NCBI GenBank assembly: GCA_004123355.1
Contig: SCHM01000006.1
Location: 1,302,001 to 1,366,000, forward strand
Source of the DNA: Amphirosellinia nigrospora
Lineage: Eukaryota > Ascomycota > Sordariomycetes > Xylariales > Xylariaceae
DNA length: 64,000 bases
Direction: 5' to 3'
How positions within the stretch are numbered: position 1 is the stretch's first letter; each line of letters opens with the position of its first letter. Below, piece after piece: positions 1-14,771 of this stretch. Both the position numbers and the translations under genes were made by a program. The notes beneath the pieces are model-generated. The model did not search any database and was not told where the DNA came from. It saw only the letters and a list, made by a program, of their open reading frames with translations.

Positions 1-1052
1 ATTTTATTTATTTATTTTTATTTTATTTATTTTAAATTATAAAATTAATATTTTATATATAATATTTTATAATATATATATATTATAAATAATTAAATTT
101 TAATTTATATTAAAATTTTATTAAAATTATAATTTTTATTATTTAATTATATTTAAATTATTATTATTTTTTAAATTATATAATAATATATAATTTTAAA
201 ATTTAATTATAAAAATAATTAAAATATAATATATTATATAATAAATATAATTAATTAATTTTTTATTTTAAATTATTAATATAATAAAATATTATAATTT
301 ATAATATATATAATATATTATATAAATATTTATATATATAAATATTTTATTTTTTTTTATATTTTATATAAATAATTAAAATAATTTAATTATAATATAA
401 AAAATTAATTAAATTTAATTAAAATTATTTCGTTAAATATTTTTATTTTATTTTAATATATATATATATTATATTTAAGCTTATTATAAATTTTATAATA
501 TTATTTATTTTAATATTTTTTTTATATAATAATTATTTAATTATATTTTATTATTTATTTAGTTTTTAATAGCTTTTTTAGTTTTTTAATTTTATTTTTT
601 TTATATAATAAATGTTTTTTAATTTAAATTTATTTATTTTTATATAATAATATTAGTTTAATTATAATTTATTTTTTAAAGTTTAATTATTTTAAATTAA
701 AATATATAATTTAAATTTTAATATATTTATATATTTTTTTATATTAATTAAATTATATTTAAAATAATTATAAAAAAACTATTTTAATATATATAATTTT
801 AATTTAATATATTAAACTTATAATTTAATATTTTTTATATTTAAAATATTTATAACTTTTAAATTTAAAATTTATTAAATAATTTTAAAAATATTTTAAT
901 TAAATCTTTAAATAAAAATATAAAATAATATATTTTAAATTATATAAAATAAAGCTAGTTTTTTAAAAACTTTTTTTAATATTTTTAATATTATTATAAT
1001 ATTATATATAATATAAATAATATAAAAAATTTTTTTTTTTAAATATAAATAC
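1..1052. other. AT-rich RIP-degraded DNA, no gene
   Basis: Almost pure A/T with no ORF of useful length. The few G/C bases sit mostly in AGCT, AAGCTT or CG contexts. Probably an old repeat copy. A short stretch near 130-280 resembles one near 4080-4170, but I could not define element ends. Confidence 0.7.
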
Positions 1053-1054
1053 TA

Positions 1055-2654
1055 GAGGCCCTTTAATTTAGGGGCAAAAATGCTTGAGTTTTTAAGAACT
1101 ACGTATTTAAGTTAATAAGTAAATTATAGTTGCCGGTTATACTAGTTTGCTTTTTTTTAATAAATTATATATAATAAAACCTGCTATTTTATTTTAATTT
1201 ATTAACTATAATATTTGTTTTTTTATATAATTATATAATTACGTTATAAAAATATTCGGCCGTTTAGTTAATAATAGCAATAAATTTGCTTAAAATATAA
1301 ACATTAATATATAATATTTTTATATATCTGTTTTATTAATAGTAATAATATACGCTAAAATTATACTATTATTTTATAATTAAATTATAATTTCGAGCTA
1401 TAAAATAAAATTAAAGAATTAAATATTATAACGAATAATTAATTTTTACTTTAAATAAAAAAACTTATATATATAAAATTTTTAAAACAATTTTTAACCT
1501 AAATAAAATTAAAAAAGTTCTTTAATAAGTAAAATTATTATTTTAAATCTTAAATATAATTATAAGCTATTTTTAATTTTAAATATAACTATAAGTTATT
1601 TTTAATTTTAAATATAATTATAAACTTTATATTTTAAATAATAGCGCTATTATATAAATATATTAATTTTTATAAAAGTAATTAAATTTTTTTATTTTTT
1701 TAAAAAAAAGCTTAAGCTTATTAATAAATTTAAAAAAACTTTATAATTAGCTAAAACGTTTAAAAAAAAAAAACTTTTTAAAAAAGCTTAAGCTTATTAA
1801 TAAATCTAAAAAAAACTTTATAAGCTAGCTAAAACGTTTAAAAAAAAAACCCTTTAAAAAAAGCTTAAGCTTATTAATAAGTTTAAAAAAACTTTATAAA
1901 TTAACTAAAACGTTTAAAAAAAAAAACTCGAAAACTTAAAAATATATTTATTATAATTAATCTAAAGCTTTAAAGTTTTTAAAAACCTAAAAACTACGCT
2001 TAAAATATTTAATAAAAAATAAAAAAATAAACAAAAAAAGTTATAACAAATACCCTATAAAAATACCGCTATATTTATTACGCTAATATAATAGTTAATT
2101 TTATAGCAACTATAGTTTTTAAAAAATAGCTTAATAAAATTATATTTAAATAAAGTTTATAATAGCAATACTAGTTTATAACTTAAAAATAATAAATATT
2201 TAAATTAATATTAAATTAAAAAAAACAAAAAAATAAATAACTATAAATATAATTAAATAAATAATATTAAATAATTATAATTAATATAACGTATAACTAT
2301 TAAATAATCAGGTTTAATAAAACGTATAACTATTAAATAATTAAATTTAATATAAAATTAAATTTAATATAATTTATAATAAAAAAAAATTAAAAATAAA
2401 ACTTTATAATTTATTTATATTATATTATTATTTTTAATATAAATATTTAACTTTAAATTATTTTATTAAATTTATAGTTATTTATATAATAAAAAATAAA
2501 TGCTAAAACTAAATATATAATAGTAAATAAAAACAAAAAGGTTTTTAATTTAAATAAAAAAATTTCCTATTTAAAATATAAAAATAAAAAAATTTTTATT
2601 AACAAAAAAACCTTTTTTTTATTTAGTTATACCTCCTTTATAAAACTTAAGCAA
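1055..2654 (+). mobile_element. TA-flanked DNA-transposon-like element, copy 1
   Basis: A 1.6-kb unit bounded by TA on both sides (1053-1054 and 2655-2656). It is defined by comparison with the reverse-oriented copy at 58062-60470: both share the outer end (here GAGGCCCTTTAATTTAGGGG, then GCAAAAATGCTTGAG), the adjoining AATTATAGTTGC stretch near 1125, and the other end (TTAGTTATACCTCC, then TTTATAAAACTTAAGCA). A TA duplication is typical of Tc1/mariner/Fot1-like transposons, and the length would fit, but the coding region is destroyed. The two ends are only partly inverted: TGCTTGAGTTTTTA lies 26 bp inside one end, and TGCTTAAGTTTTA ends the other. The superfamily is therefore tentative. Confidence 0.6.
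1701..1928. repeat. Three tandem ~77-bp repeats inside TA element copy 1
   Basis: Three consecutive units each start with an A run followed by AGCTTAAGCTTATTAATAA, continue through AAAACTTTATAA, and end with CTAAAACG then TTTAAAAAAAA. The units differ by few bases. A shorter triplication (TTAAATATAATTATAAGC type) lies just upstream at about 1550-1625. Confidence 0.75.
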
Positions 2655-2656
2655 TA

Positions 2657-4674
2657 TAAACTTAAGCTAATTTATTAATTTATTTATTATATAATAATTT
2701 TAAAAAATTAAAATAATTAATATTTAAAAACTAAATTTATATAATAAATAATAAATATATAAAAAATAATAATTTTATATTTTTAATATACGATTTAAAT
2801 TTAATAAAATAATAATTTTATAACTATTTAAAATTAAAAAATAATAAATATTTTTATATAATATATTATATATATAATTAAAATATTTAATTTAATTTAA
2901 ACTTTTTTTGTTTATAATTTAGCTATTTTTTATTATTTTAATTTTTTAATCGGTTAATAAATAGTTATTTTTATATTAAAATAATAAATAAATTAATTTA
3001 GCTAAAATATATAATATAAAATAAAATAATTATATAATAAAATAATATAAATAATTAATTTATTTTTAATTATTTTATTAAATAGTTTTAATTATTTATA
3101 CGTTTATATAATATTATAATTATTTTAAATAATATTTAATTTATTATTAATTTATTTTATTAAAATTATAATATTTATTTCGTAAATATTTTAGCTATAA
3201 TTATATTTATATAAGTTTAAACTATTTTTAATATTTATTAAAATTTTTTATATAAAATTTATTAATAATTAATTTAATAATTAAATATATTTAAAATTTA
3301 AATAATTATTATATAAAATTTAAAACTTAATTAATATTAATAAATAATATATTATATTATATAATAATTAATTAGCTATATTTTTAATATTATTTAATTT
3401 AAATAGAAATTTTTATAAATTTAAATTAAATATATATATATAATTAATTTTTTTTCGAATTTTAATAATTTATATATTATTAATTATTTAGTTTATTTTA
3501 ATAAAATTTTATTATAATATATATAAAAATTAATTAAAAATATTATAAATTTTTTTAATATATTATATAATAATTTTTTTATTATATTTTATAGTTTATA
3601 AATAAGCTATAAATTGTTTTTTTTATATAATAGCGTATTATTAATTATTAAAATATTTAAAAATAAAAATATAAAATATAAAAATAAAAAAATATATATA
3701 AAATATTTATATAATATATTATATAATAATTTATTAATTATTATATATATTTATTTTATTATATAATATTATAATAATTTTTATTATATTTTTAAAATAT
3801 TTTTTATTAATATATTATAATAATAATATTTTAATATATATATAATAATAAATTATAAATTTTATAAAATTTATTATATATTTAATTTTATATATAAAAT
3901 ATTATAATATATAATATTTATATTAATTATTTAAAATAATTAATTTTATTAATTAAATTTATTATAATTTTATATAATTAAATATATTTTAAATATAATT
4001 ATATTTTTTAAAATATTAATATTATTATAATTATTATATTTATATATAAATTAATATATATTAATATTTATTTTATTTTTTATTTTATATAATAATATAT
4101 AATTTTAAATTTTAATTATAAAAATAATAAAAAATAATATAATTATTTAATTTTTATTTTAAATTTTTTATAATAAATATAATTTAATAAAATTTTAAAA
4201 TAATTTTATATAATTTAAAATATATATTAAATTAAAAATTTAAAAATAATATAAAACATATATAATAATATATTAATAATTAAAATTAAAAAAATTAATT
4301 ATATAATATATATTTAAATTAAATTTATAAAAAAATTTATTTATATTAAATTATATTAAAATATAATATATTATTTATTAAAATTAATTAAATTTTAAAT
4401 TTTATATAATAATTATTTTTTATTATATATATAATAATAATAATATTATAAAATATTAAAAAAAAATTTAATAATATATTTAAATATTTTATAATATAAT
4501 AAATTTTTTTTATTTTTTTTTAAATTATAAAAATATTAAATTTAATTAAAAAAATAAATATATTAAAATATAAACTTATATTATTTGAATTTAAAATAAT
4601 TAAATTTTAAAAAATTAATTATAAATTAAATATATATTATATAAAAAATAAATAAATTTAAAAAATTAAAAAAA
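2657..4674. other. AT-rich RIP-degraded DNA, no gene
   Basis: No ORF, RNA gene or recognisable element end. Before element A inserted, this sequence was contiguous with 35928 onward. Confidence 0.7.
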
Positions 4675-4679
4675 TTATT

Positions 4680-4879
4680 TAATAAAGCCCCCAAAAGGTT
4701 TGTATTGTTGTAGCTTCTTTGCGCGGAGCGTAAAAAGAAACCACTTAGCAATACTTATATTTAAATAAATAGCTAATATATTACTAGTTAAAAAATCTAT
4801 TATTAAATTTATTACGTAGATTTAATAATAAATTTTTTTTTTAATTAAGCTTTATTTTATAATTTATAATATTTTTTTA
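4680..4879 (+). repeat. Left LTR of element A
   Basis: Begins TAATAAAGCCCCCAAAAGG and ends in a T run plus A. It contains two strong hairpins: one around TATTGTTGTAG...AACCACTTAGCAATA (about 4701-4753) and one around AAATCTATTATTAAAT...ATTTAATAATAAATTT (about 4794-4833). It is the least mutated copy at its 5' side, with GCGCGGAGCG retained at 4722-4731. The same sequence recurs at 35719-35922 and, inverted, at 56443-56645. Confidence 0.82.
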
Positions 4880-6669
4880 AAATAGTATTTATTACGTAGT
4901 TTTATATAAATATTAAACTATACTAAAAATTATTTGTTTTTAGATTTTTCGAAATCAAAAAATATAAATTTTTTAGCAGCAATTAGCGTATAATTTATAT
5001 ATATCTATTAATTAAAGCAAATATTGCGCCCTAATATTAATCTATTTTATATTTTTATTTTTATATTTTTTATAAAGCTTTTAAATAAACTAATTATTTA
5101 GCTTTAAAAAAAGCTTAATAAAATATTTTTATATTTTAAATATATTAGTTTTTATAATATAGCTAAAATTATTATAAAGTTATAAATATTATAAATTTTT
5201 ATTAATTAATTATTTTAAATATTTTAATTTTATTATAAAGTTTTTAAATATTTTAGTTTATTATTAAAGTTTATAAATATATTAGTTTTATTATTAAAAT
5301 ACGGTTATAAATTATATATATTTATTTTATTTTTATTTACGTATAATTTATTTTGTTTTTAAAATATTATTTATAATATATAAAAAATAATAAATATATA
5401 AAAATATAATAATAATTTTTTTATATATATTTAATTATTTATTAAATTAAATATTAAATTTATTATTAAAAAACTTTTATTTAAAGTTATTTTTTTTTTA
5501 ATTTTTAGCATAATAATTATTAAAATAAATATTATTATTATTAATATAAACTTTATTAAAAATATTTATAAATTATTTAATAATATAATTTAAAAAATTA
5601 AAATAAAACAAAAAACAAAAATTAGCGTAAAAATAACCGAAACTAAAACTAATATTAATATAAATAAAATTTTTAGTAATAATAAATTAAAAACTTATAA
5701 AGTTTTTATTTAAAAAACTAAACTAATATTTAAAATTTAACGTAAAAACTATAAATATATTTTTAAAATAATAAGAAAATAATAATTTTAAACAAAATTA
5801 AATTAAACTAAATATAAAAAACTATAAAAAAATATCGAATAAATTAATAATAAATTTAATTTATTATATAAATAAATTAAAATTTTAACGCTTTTATAAA
5901 TTTTAAAAAAAATCGATATTATATTTTTATTAATATTTATTTTTAACTATATTAAACTAACAAGCTTTTATAGTATAATAATTAACTTTAATAATATAGC
6001 TATAAATAAAAAAAAAACGATAATATATTCTTGCTTTTATTTCCGAATATAATAAGCGTAGCAATACTCTTATTTTTATTTTTTTTTATTGCTTTAAAAA
6101 TAATATAAAAAATATAAAAATATATCTTTTAATTAAAATAAATAATAATAATAATAATAATAAAATAATAATAATAAAGCAAATAATTTTAATAATAATT
6201 TAGATTTATTAAATAATAAAGCTAGCTTTAATAGCTATAATTATAATAATAAATAATATTATTATAAACTTTATTTTTAATTATATTTATAATAAAAGTA
6301 TTTATAAAATTAAATATAAAAATATTAGAATTTTAAACTTTAATTAAAATAACTTAAAAAATAAAAAAATCGTTATAAATAAAAAAATATTATTATATAA
6401 TATATATATATTTTTTAATATATTTAAATTATATATAAATTTAATAATATAAAATTATTAAATAATAATTAAATTTTAAAACTATTTAATTATTTTTTTA
6501 TAAGTTTTATTTTTTTATAATAAAATAATAAAATTAAGCTTATTAATTGTTATATTTAATAAAAAATAAGCTTAAACTTAATATTTAAAAGCTAAAAAAA
6601 TAATTTAAAATACGCTTTAAATATACTATAAAAAAGTTTTTCGAAAATAATTTTTTTTATTCGATATAA

Positions 6670-7285
6670 TATAAAATGGCAATTGATACGGGGCATGAAG
6701 AATTAATACGGGGGCATGACCTTAGGGGGCATGACTTTTATAACCCTTATATTAGCTATTTAAAAAATTCCGAAAAATATAACAAAATACTCGAATTTTT
6801 GTTATTTTCTGCTCTATACAATAGTATAACTTAAGGTTTTATAGCCCTAAGTATAGCTAAGCTATATTTTAATTTATATCGAAATTTTGCTAAAAGTATA
6901 GTTTTTGTAGTTTAGCTATAATTTAAGCTATTACTTAAAAATATAAAAATATAAAAATTTTTATTATTTTTCGGGCTATATAATAGTATATAGCCCTAAG
7001 CTCTAGCCACAAAAGTGGCTAAAATATAATATATTATATAACATAATATAATTAACCGATTTTTTGCTTCAAGTTATATATAATAGTAATATCTCAGCCA
7101 TACTTAGGGCTAGAGCTACAGACTTTATACTATAAAATAAAGCAAAAAATAACAAAAATCAAAGTGTTTTAACTTTAATTTTATGATTTTTATATAGTTA
7201 ATATATAGCTAAGTAAAAGTCATACCCCCTAAAGTCATACCCCCGTATTAATTCTTCATGCCCCCGTATCAATTGCCTATAAAAT
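6670..7285. mobile_element. Foldback MITE with 8-bp TSD (hAT-like), nested in element A
   Basis: The element proper is 6678-7277 (600 bp). It has ~63-bp near-perfect terminal inverted repeats starting GGCAATTGATACGGGGCATG, and weaker inverted similarity continues inward for another ~100 bp (TTTTTGTTATTTT and TAGCCCTAAGTAT occur inverted in both halves). The motif GGGGCATGA occurs three times in each arm. TATAAAAT flanks both ends (6670-6677 and 7278-7285), a perfect 8-bp duplication of the hAT type. There is no transposase, so it is non-autonomous. The arms differ by one G and three C/T transitions, two of them CA to TA. The G+C content is well above its surroundings, so it has suffered far less RIP. 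Confidence 0.85.
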
Positions 7286-7624
7286 AAAAATATATTTATT
7301 TAATTTGTTTAATATAAGCTATAATATATTTATAAAAAAAAAACTTTAGCCCGAAATAATTTTAATTAGTAAAATATTATAAAAAATATTTATAATTAAT
7401 AAGCTAAAAATATAATTATTTATTTATTAAAAAAAATATATTAAATAAATATATAAAAAAAATTAACGAAATATATTATAAATTAAAATAAAAATAAAGC
7501 ATAAATTTTAAACGTTAAACTTTTTTATAACTATTTAAAAAATAATAATAAAAACTTTTAAAATTTACGTTTTAAATATAATAATTATAAATATTTTAAT
7601 TATTATTAATTAAAAAATAAATAT

Positions 7625-7935
7625 TATAAAATAATATTAATACTAAAAATAATACTAGGTTAGTTAGCTTAATTAGTATATTCGTACTATTATATATTTT
7701 TATTTTTAATTATAAATTAAGTAAGCTATTCTTTTATTAAATACTAAAAAATCTGCTTAAGTAGCTATAGCAGCCTAATATTTTTTTTATCCGCGTAAAA
7801 AGGCTTTTCTACGCGTGTTATATAATATTAGCGTATATATAAAGCTACGTACTATTATACTATATAGCTACTTAAGTATTAATAATTACGTAATTTATTA
7901 TTAGGCTAATTAAGTATTAAATATATATATTAATA
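7625..7935 (-). repeat. 3' LTR of E1 (left)
   Basis: 311 bp, from TATAAAATAATATTAATACT to a terminal ATATATTAATA. Conserved landmarks are GTTAGCTTAATTAGTA, GCTATAGCAGCCTAATA, ATCCGCGTAAAAAGGC and CTACGTACTATTATACTATA. Confidence 0.82.
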
Positions 7936-10900
7936 CTTTTTTTAGCTATAAATATTATAGTATTATAAGCCTTAAAAGAAAAAATAACAAAAACTTTAAA
8001 TTAATTTAGTGCTATAATTGAAACTTTTTTTTTATAATAAAATATATAATTAACTAATTAAATAAACGTAATATTTATATATATATACAGGCTATATACC
8101 CCGTTTTAAAACGGACCTATTTTTTACTTAGTTTAAAATCGCTATTTATAAACGCTTTTATTACTACTATAATTTTAATATAATTTTATTTATTTTAAAG
8201 TTTAAAAAAAAACTTTTAAAATATTTTATTTTTTACAGAGTATATAAAACAAAATAGTACTGTTTTTTTATACTTATTTAAGTATTTATTAAATAAGCAA
8301 CTAGATAGCGCTATTTTTTAAAACCTTGGACCTTTTTAAATTTAAACTTTTAAAACCCTTTAAATTTAAAAAATAAATAAATAACGCTAATTATTTTTAG
8401 CTAAATATTGTTTTTTTAATATTTAATAAGCTTATTAATTATATAATAAAATAGATTAAATTAGTTATATATAAAATTTATAAGTTTTAAAATATTATAA
8501 GTATTAAAATATTAAATTAATTATTTTTTAAAAAGTTAATATATTAGTAATTTTTTTTTTTTAATAGTAATAAACGGGTTTAAGCTATTAACTATTTATT
8601 ATATAAAGTTCTAAAAAAGCTAGCTTTGTTTTTTTTTTTATTAATTTTTTTAACTTATAAATTAAATAAAAATAAAAACTTTTAATATTTAGTTTTTTTA
8701 ATAGTTTAGTTAACTATTAATTAAATTATTTTTTAATTTATATATATTAGTTTAATATAATTAGCTTATACTTTTTAATATAATAATATATTATTTTATA
8801 TATTTTTTTTGTTTAATATAATATATATTTAAACTAATTTATAGTTTTTATATTATTATATAAAAAAATAATAAAACTATTTAATAATATTTTAAATTTA
8901 TTTAAAAAGTTTTTTATTTACGCTAATTATTTATTATTTTATTTATTATAATATATTTATTTTTAATAAAATTTTTTGCTATAATTAATTATAGTTAAAA
9001 TATTATAATATTAATATATTATTTAAAATATAATATATTTTATTAATAATTTATTATTTTATAAATTTAATATTAAAATAGTATTAATAATAGCGAAAAA
9101 CTTATATTATTATAAATTTTATATAAATAGCTTTTTTTAGCTTATTATATTTAATTTATATTTAAAGTATTTTTATATATTTAGCTAATTGTTTTATATT
9201 TTTAATATTTATTAAAAAATTTATTATAAATTTTATTTAAATAAAAGTAGTAAAGTTTATATTAAGCTTTATAATTTAAGTAAAAAAACTTAATTTATTA
9301 AATAAAAAATATAATTAAATATTTTATTTTTAAAAACAAGTTTTTTTTACGTTTTATAATATAAATTATTTTTTTAGTATTTATAAATATAAAATATTTA
9401 TATTAAACTTAAGCTAATAAAATTAATACTTTTATATTATTATTTTAATTAAAGTTTACGTTATTATTAATTTTTTTTTATAATTTATACGTTTAAAAAC
9501 TAATTAGTTTAGCTTAAATTGCTTATTAAAATTATTTTATTAATTTTTATAGCGATATTTTTTAAATAATTTAAATTAAATTTTATAATTAAAAAATTAT
9601 TTATATAAAATATTATAACTTTTTTTATTTCGTAGTTAATATATATATATTATTAAAATTATAAGCTTAAATTTAATTTTATTTATAATTTTTTTAGTTT
9701 TAATTTATTATTTATATTTTAATTATTTAAAGCTATATAAAAGCTTTATTAGTTTAATAATTTTTTTAACTAGCTAATTATATTTTTTTGTTTTAATTTA
9801 AAAGTTTTAAAATATTTTTTTAATATTTTAAACTATTTTATAAATATTTTTTATAAAAAGCTTTATTAAAATATATGCTATAAAATCGATTTAAATAACG
9901 TATTATTTTTAAATAGCTATTAAAACTATTAAATTTTTTATAACGTTATTTAAGCTATAAAAATAAAAATTTTATTATAATTAATATTTTTACGTAAATA
10001 AACTTATAAATATAAATTTTAGCTTTATATTTATTTAGTTTATTAGTTAATAAATATTTTTTTTAAATATTTATGTAAAATTAATAAAATAGCTATAAAT
10101 AGCTTTTATATATTTTATAAATTTTAAAATATTATATTTAAATAAATTATATATTTTTTTAAATATAGTTTAAGCTATTTTTTTTTATTTTTTTTTATAA
10201 GTATTTTTTTAAAATAAGTTTATTAAAAATAAATATTTTTATTATAAATTTTTTAGTAATTTTTATAAATAATTTATATAAAAATAGCTTTTTAAAATAT
10301 AAAAATAGTTTAATTATTTAATTTAGCTTTTTATAAACTATAAATATTATATTAATTTTTTAAGTTTTAAATTTATTTATTTTAGCTTTATATTTTAAAT
10401 CGCTTATAAAATTATTTATATATATATTTTATTTTTTTAGCTTAATATTATATTTAAAGTATAAATTATATTAAATAATTTTTGTTTGTTTTATATAGTA
10501 AATATAAACTTTTAATTAAATTTTTTAAAGTTTTTTTTTATTACGCTTAATAATAAAAGTTAGTTTTATTGTTTATTTTTATAATTAGTTATATTTTTTA
10601 GTTTGCTTTTATTATTTATAATATTATTTTTAATAATTTATAATCGTAGTTTTATATTTAAATAAAATTTTTAATCTTTTAATAATATTATTTAAATTTA
10701 CGTTATATTTTAAAAAATAATAAACGTATAATATCTTTAAAATTATAAACGTTATTTATATTTTTAATACTTTTATAAAAAGTTTATATAAATATATAAT
10801 ATTTTATTACTTTTAATAAGCTAAACTATATAATTAAATATGCTTTTATAATCTAAAAATATAGCGTTAGCTTTTTTAGCTTTTAGTTTTTAGCTAATAT

Positions 10901-12596
10901 ATATAGATTTATTAATAATATATATAATATATATTATTATTTATAAATTACTAAAATTAAGTTTATTATTTTTTTTTTAATTTAAATAATTAAAATATTT
11001 TTTAGCTAAAATTATTTTTTTATTATAAATTAATTTATTTTATTAAAAATATATATAGTTATTAAAACTTTATATATTAAAATATTAATAATTTAGTTTA
11101 TAAAAATAAAACCTTAACTTTATTTTAAATAAAATTTATCGATTTTTTAACTATATTGTTTTAATATTAATTTATAAATAATAAAATAATAATAGTTATT
11201 TTTATTTTATTATAAAATATTTCTAGATTTTTTATATTAAACTTTTTATTATTATTTATATATAAAATATAATATTTTTTTTAGTAGTTTTTATTAAATT
11301 AAAATATTTAAAATATTAATTTTTTATTTATTTATTATAAATATATTTTAATAATATTTTTATTTTATTTTTTGTTTTATATATTTTAAAAATATAATAT
11401 TTATTATTATTATTTATTATAAATAAAAAATATTTATATTTTTCGATTAAAATTAGTTTATTTAGCTAAAGTTTATTTAAATTATTTTTTTAAATAATTA
11501 GTTTTTTAATAGTTTTTTTAAAATATATTTTTTAATTTTAGCTTAATTATAAATAAAATAAAAAATATTTAACTTTTTTAAGTTTAATATTAATATTTAT
11601 AGTATATTTAATTGTTTATATTAACTTTTTAATATTAAAATAGCATAGCTAACAGTATTAAAAAATTAGTTTATTTTAAATTTTAAAAGTTATTTTTATT
11701 TTTTTTTTAATAATAATTTAAATAATAATTCTTTTAACGTTTAATTTTATTTATTATATTTAACGCGAATTTTTATAGCTTTTTTAAAGTTAATATATTA
11801 TATAAAGTTTTTTTTTTATATATTTATAAAAAAACTATACTATTATATATTAAAATCTATAATAGCTGTTTTATAGCTATTTTTTATAATATATTTATTT
11901 AAATAATTTTTATTTTATATAATTATTTTTTAAAAATATTTAATAAAAACAATAAATAAATAAAATATATTTTACGCTTATATTACGTTTATTTTTATTA
12001 AAAGTTTAAAGTTTTTTAATAATACTAATTTTTTAATTTATATAAGTTTACTTTTTATATAAACTATATATTTTTTTGTTTTTTAGTTAAATTTATTATT
12101 AATTTTTTTTTAAAATCGTTTATTATTATATATTTTTATATTTAATTTATATTAAATAAAATATAATACTTATATATTAAAATATAATAATTTTTAAAAT
12201 ATAAATATACCAAAAGTATTACTATTTTTTATATAGTAATTTTAATATTTAGTCCGTTATATTAATAATTTTAATATTTAATACGTTTTTTTAATTTAAG
12301 TTATTTAAAATTGCTATTAAAAATAAAATATAAAAATAAATATAATTAAAATATTATATTATAGTTTTTATTTAATAATTAGTTTAATAATTAGTTTTAA
12401 ATTATTTTAGATTTATTATATTAAAACTAGCTTTTATTTAATAAAAAAGTTTATTATTTTTAATTAATAAATAGGCTACTATAATAAATAAGTTCGTAGT
12501 TGTTTTTTTTTATAAAAAGTTTATAATAATTTTTTATAAATAAATTTACTATTGTTTTTTTTAGTTTAATATAATTATCGAGCTAAAGCTATTTTT

Positions 12597-12676
12597 TAAA
12601 TTAAAATCTTTTAAATTAAAGTTTTTTAAAGTTTTTAAATTAAAGTTTTTTAAATTAAAGTTTTTAAGCTATAATA
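12597..12676. repeat. Short tandem repeat in E1 (TTTTTTAAATTAAAG units)
   Basis: About five imperfect units of a 15-bp motif near the right third of E1. The homologous position in E2 (25262-25370) carries about seven units, so the array length differs between sister elements. Confidence 0.7.
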
Positions 12677-14458
12677 ACTTTTTAGCTTAAAATTATTTAT
12701 ATAACGTAGTTTATTTATAATTAGTAATATTATAGTTATTTAAAGTAAAAAAAAATAAACTAAATATAATAAAAAAAAATTAATATTTATAGTTATAAAA
12801 ATTTATTAAACTTTATAAAATATTTATATTTATATAAACAAAATAATTAAAATTATTTTTAAAACTTATAAATAGTTTTTAACTTTTAATCTTATTATAA
12901 ATATTATAAGTTTTTAATTATTTAAAGTTTTAATTTTAGTTATTATTATTTTTATTAAAGCAATTTTTAATAATATAATTTTATTAGCTATATTTAAAAC
13001 ATTTAAGCTTTTTTTTTTTATATAGTTTTTTTTTTTAAAATTAAATTTAAAGTTTAATTTATAATTTTTATTTTTGCTATTATTTTTGCTATAATTTTAT
13101 TTTTATTAATAACGTTATTATTAAATTTTTTTTTTTAGTTTTTTAATTTAAGCTTTTTTTTTATATAGTTTTTAAAATTATTATTAAATTTATTAATTAA
13201 ATTTAAATATAATATTTTTATATTTTATAATTTTAGTAGTAATATTATATTAAGTTATTATTTTATTTTTATTATAGCTATAATATTATAATTTATTAGT
13301 TATATTTATTTTTTTTTTAGTTTTTTATATTATTTTATATTTTTAAAAATTTAAATATAAAAAATATTAGATTTTTTTATTATATTTATAATTAATAATA
13401 TTATTTTATATATTTTTTTAGTATATTTAGCTTATTATTTATAGTTTTATTAAAAACTTTTAGTATATATAACTTTTTTTCGATATTTTTAACTAAGTTT
13501 AAAAAAGCTAGTTTTAATATATTAATAATTATTTATATTAGTATTAATTTTTTATATAAACTAATAAAGTTTTTAAAATTATATTAATAATTTTTATAAT
13601 AAATATAAATTATATTAATATATTAATTAGTTTTAAGTTTTTTTAAATAGTTTTTTTATTAAGTTTTAGTTAAATTTATATTATTTTAGTTTAATTTTAT
13701 TTATAATAAAAGCTTTTTTAAGTTTTTTATAATAAATAATATTTATATTTAATATAAATATTATTAAATTTTTTTAAATTAACAATAATAATAATAAATT
13801 TAATAAATTTAAGTTTAAATTTTAAATAAAAATAACTTTTTTTTTTTTTTTTTTTAAACTTTTTTTAATAAAATTACGTTTCGGTTTTTTTTTTTAAAAT
13901 CGATTAATTTAAAAAAAATTTATTTATTTTTTTTACCGCTTTATCTAAAAAGCCTAATATTTTTAATTACTATTTTAATAATATTATTTATTATTAAATA
14001 TTTCGAATATATTTTTATTAGCTAATTAGTTAATTAATTAAATTAACTAAATTAATTAAAACTAATTTTTATTTAATTTATTTAATTTTTTTAAATTATT
14101 AATAATTTTAATTTAAATTTATTTTTATTTATATTTATAATTAATAAATTATTTTTAATCTTTTTTTTAAAGTTTCCGGTAATTTTATTATATTTTTTTT
14201 TTCTAATATAATTTGCTTTTATATATTTTAAAATTATATATTATTACTTTTAATTATTACGCGTTAATTTATTAATTAGTTATTTTATTAAATAAATATT
14301 AATATTTTATTATTTTAATTTTTAAATTTAAATAACTTTTTTTAATTTTTTAGTTAGTATTTATTAATTAAACAATTAAATTAATAACTAAAAATAGCTA
14401 AAATACGCTAATTAAACGTTTTAAAAATCGATTAATTATAAAAATGCACTAGCTACTA

Positions 14459-14771
14459 TATAGAAATAATATTAATATTAAAAAACAATATTAAATTAAT
14501 TAGCTTAATTAGTATATTTATATTATTATATACTTTTTATTTTTTAATTATAAACTAAATAAGCTATTTTTTATTAAATACTAAAGAATTTGCTTAAGCA
14601 GCTATAATAGCTTAATATCTTTTATCCTATGTAAAAAAGGCTTTTTTTACGCGTATTGCGCAATATTTAACGCATATATAAAGCCACGTACTACTATGCT
14701 ATATAGCTACCTAAGCACTAATAATTATATATTTTACTAGGCTAATCAGGTACTAGATATATATATTAACA
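14459..14771 (-). repeat. 5' LTR of E1 (right)
   Basis: 313 bp, ending ATATATATTAACA with the CA terminus kept. It is better preserved than the left LTR (GTGCACTAG-like sequence at its inner edge, CCACGTACTACTATGCTATA inside). Followed by TSD AATAT. Confidence 0.82.

Larger units (their letters stand above)
7625..14771 (-). mobile_element. LTR retrotransposon E1 (family of E2)
   Basis: A 7.15-kb element with ~311-bp LTRs and a perfect TSD AATAT (7620-7624 and 14772-14776). The minus orientation is inferred from three things: the LTR read on the minus strand begins TGTTAGCATATAGATCTAGT (clearest in E2), a polypyrimidine stretch (CTTTTTTTAGC) directly follows the left LTR as the complement of a polypurine tract would, and the interior is T-rich on the plus strand. 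The interior aligns along its whole length with E2. All coding capacity is destroyed. Size and LTR length would suit a Gypsy element, but no protein motif supports this directly. Confidence 0.85.

Noticed and set aside
4680-4879. SINE or independent small hairpin repeat
   Set aside because: The two direct copies are flanked by one shared TTATT duplication, and the third copy is a 203-bp insertion with its own flanking duplication. That behaviour fits an LTR.
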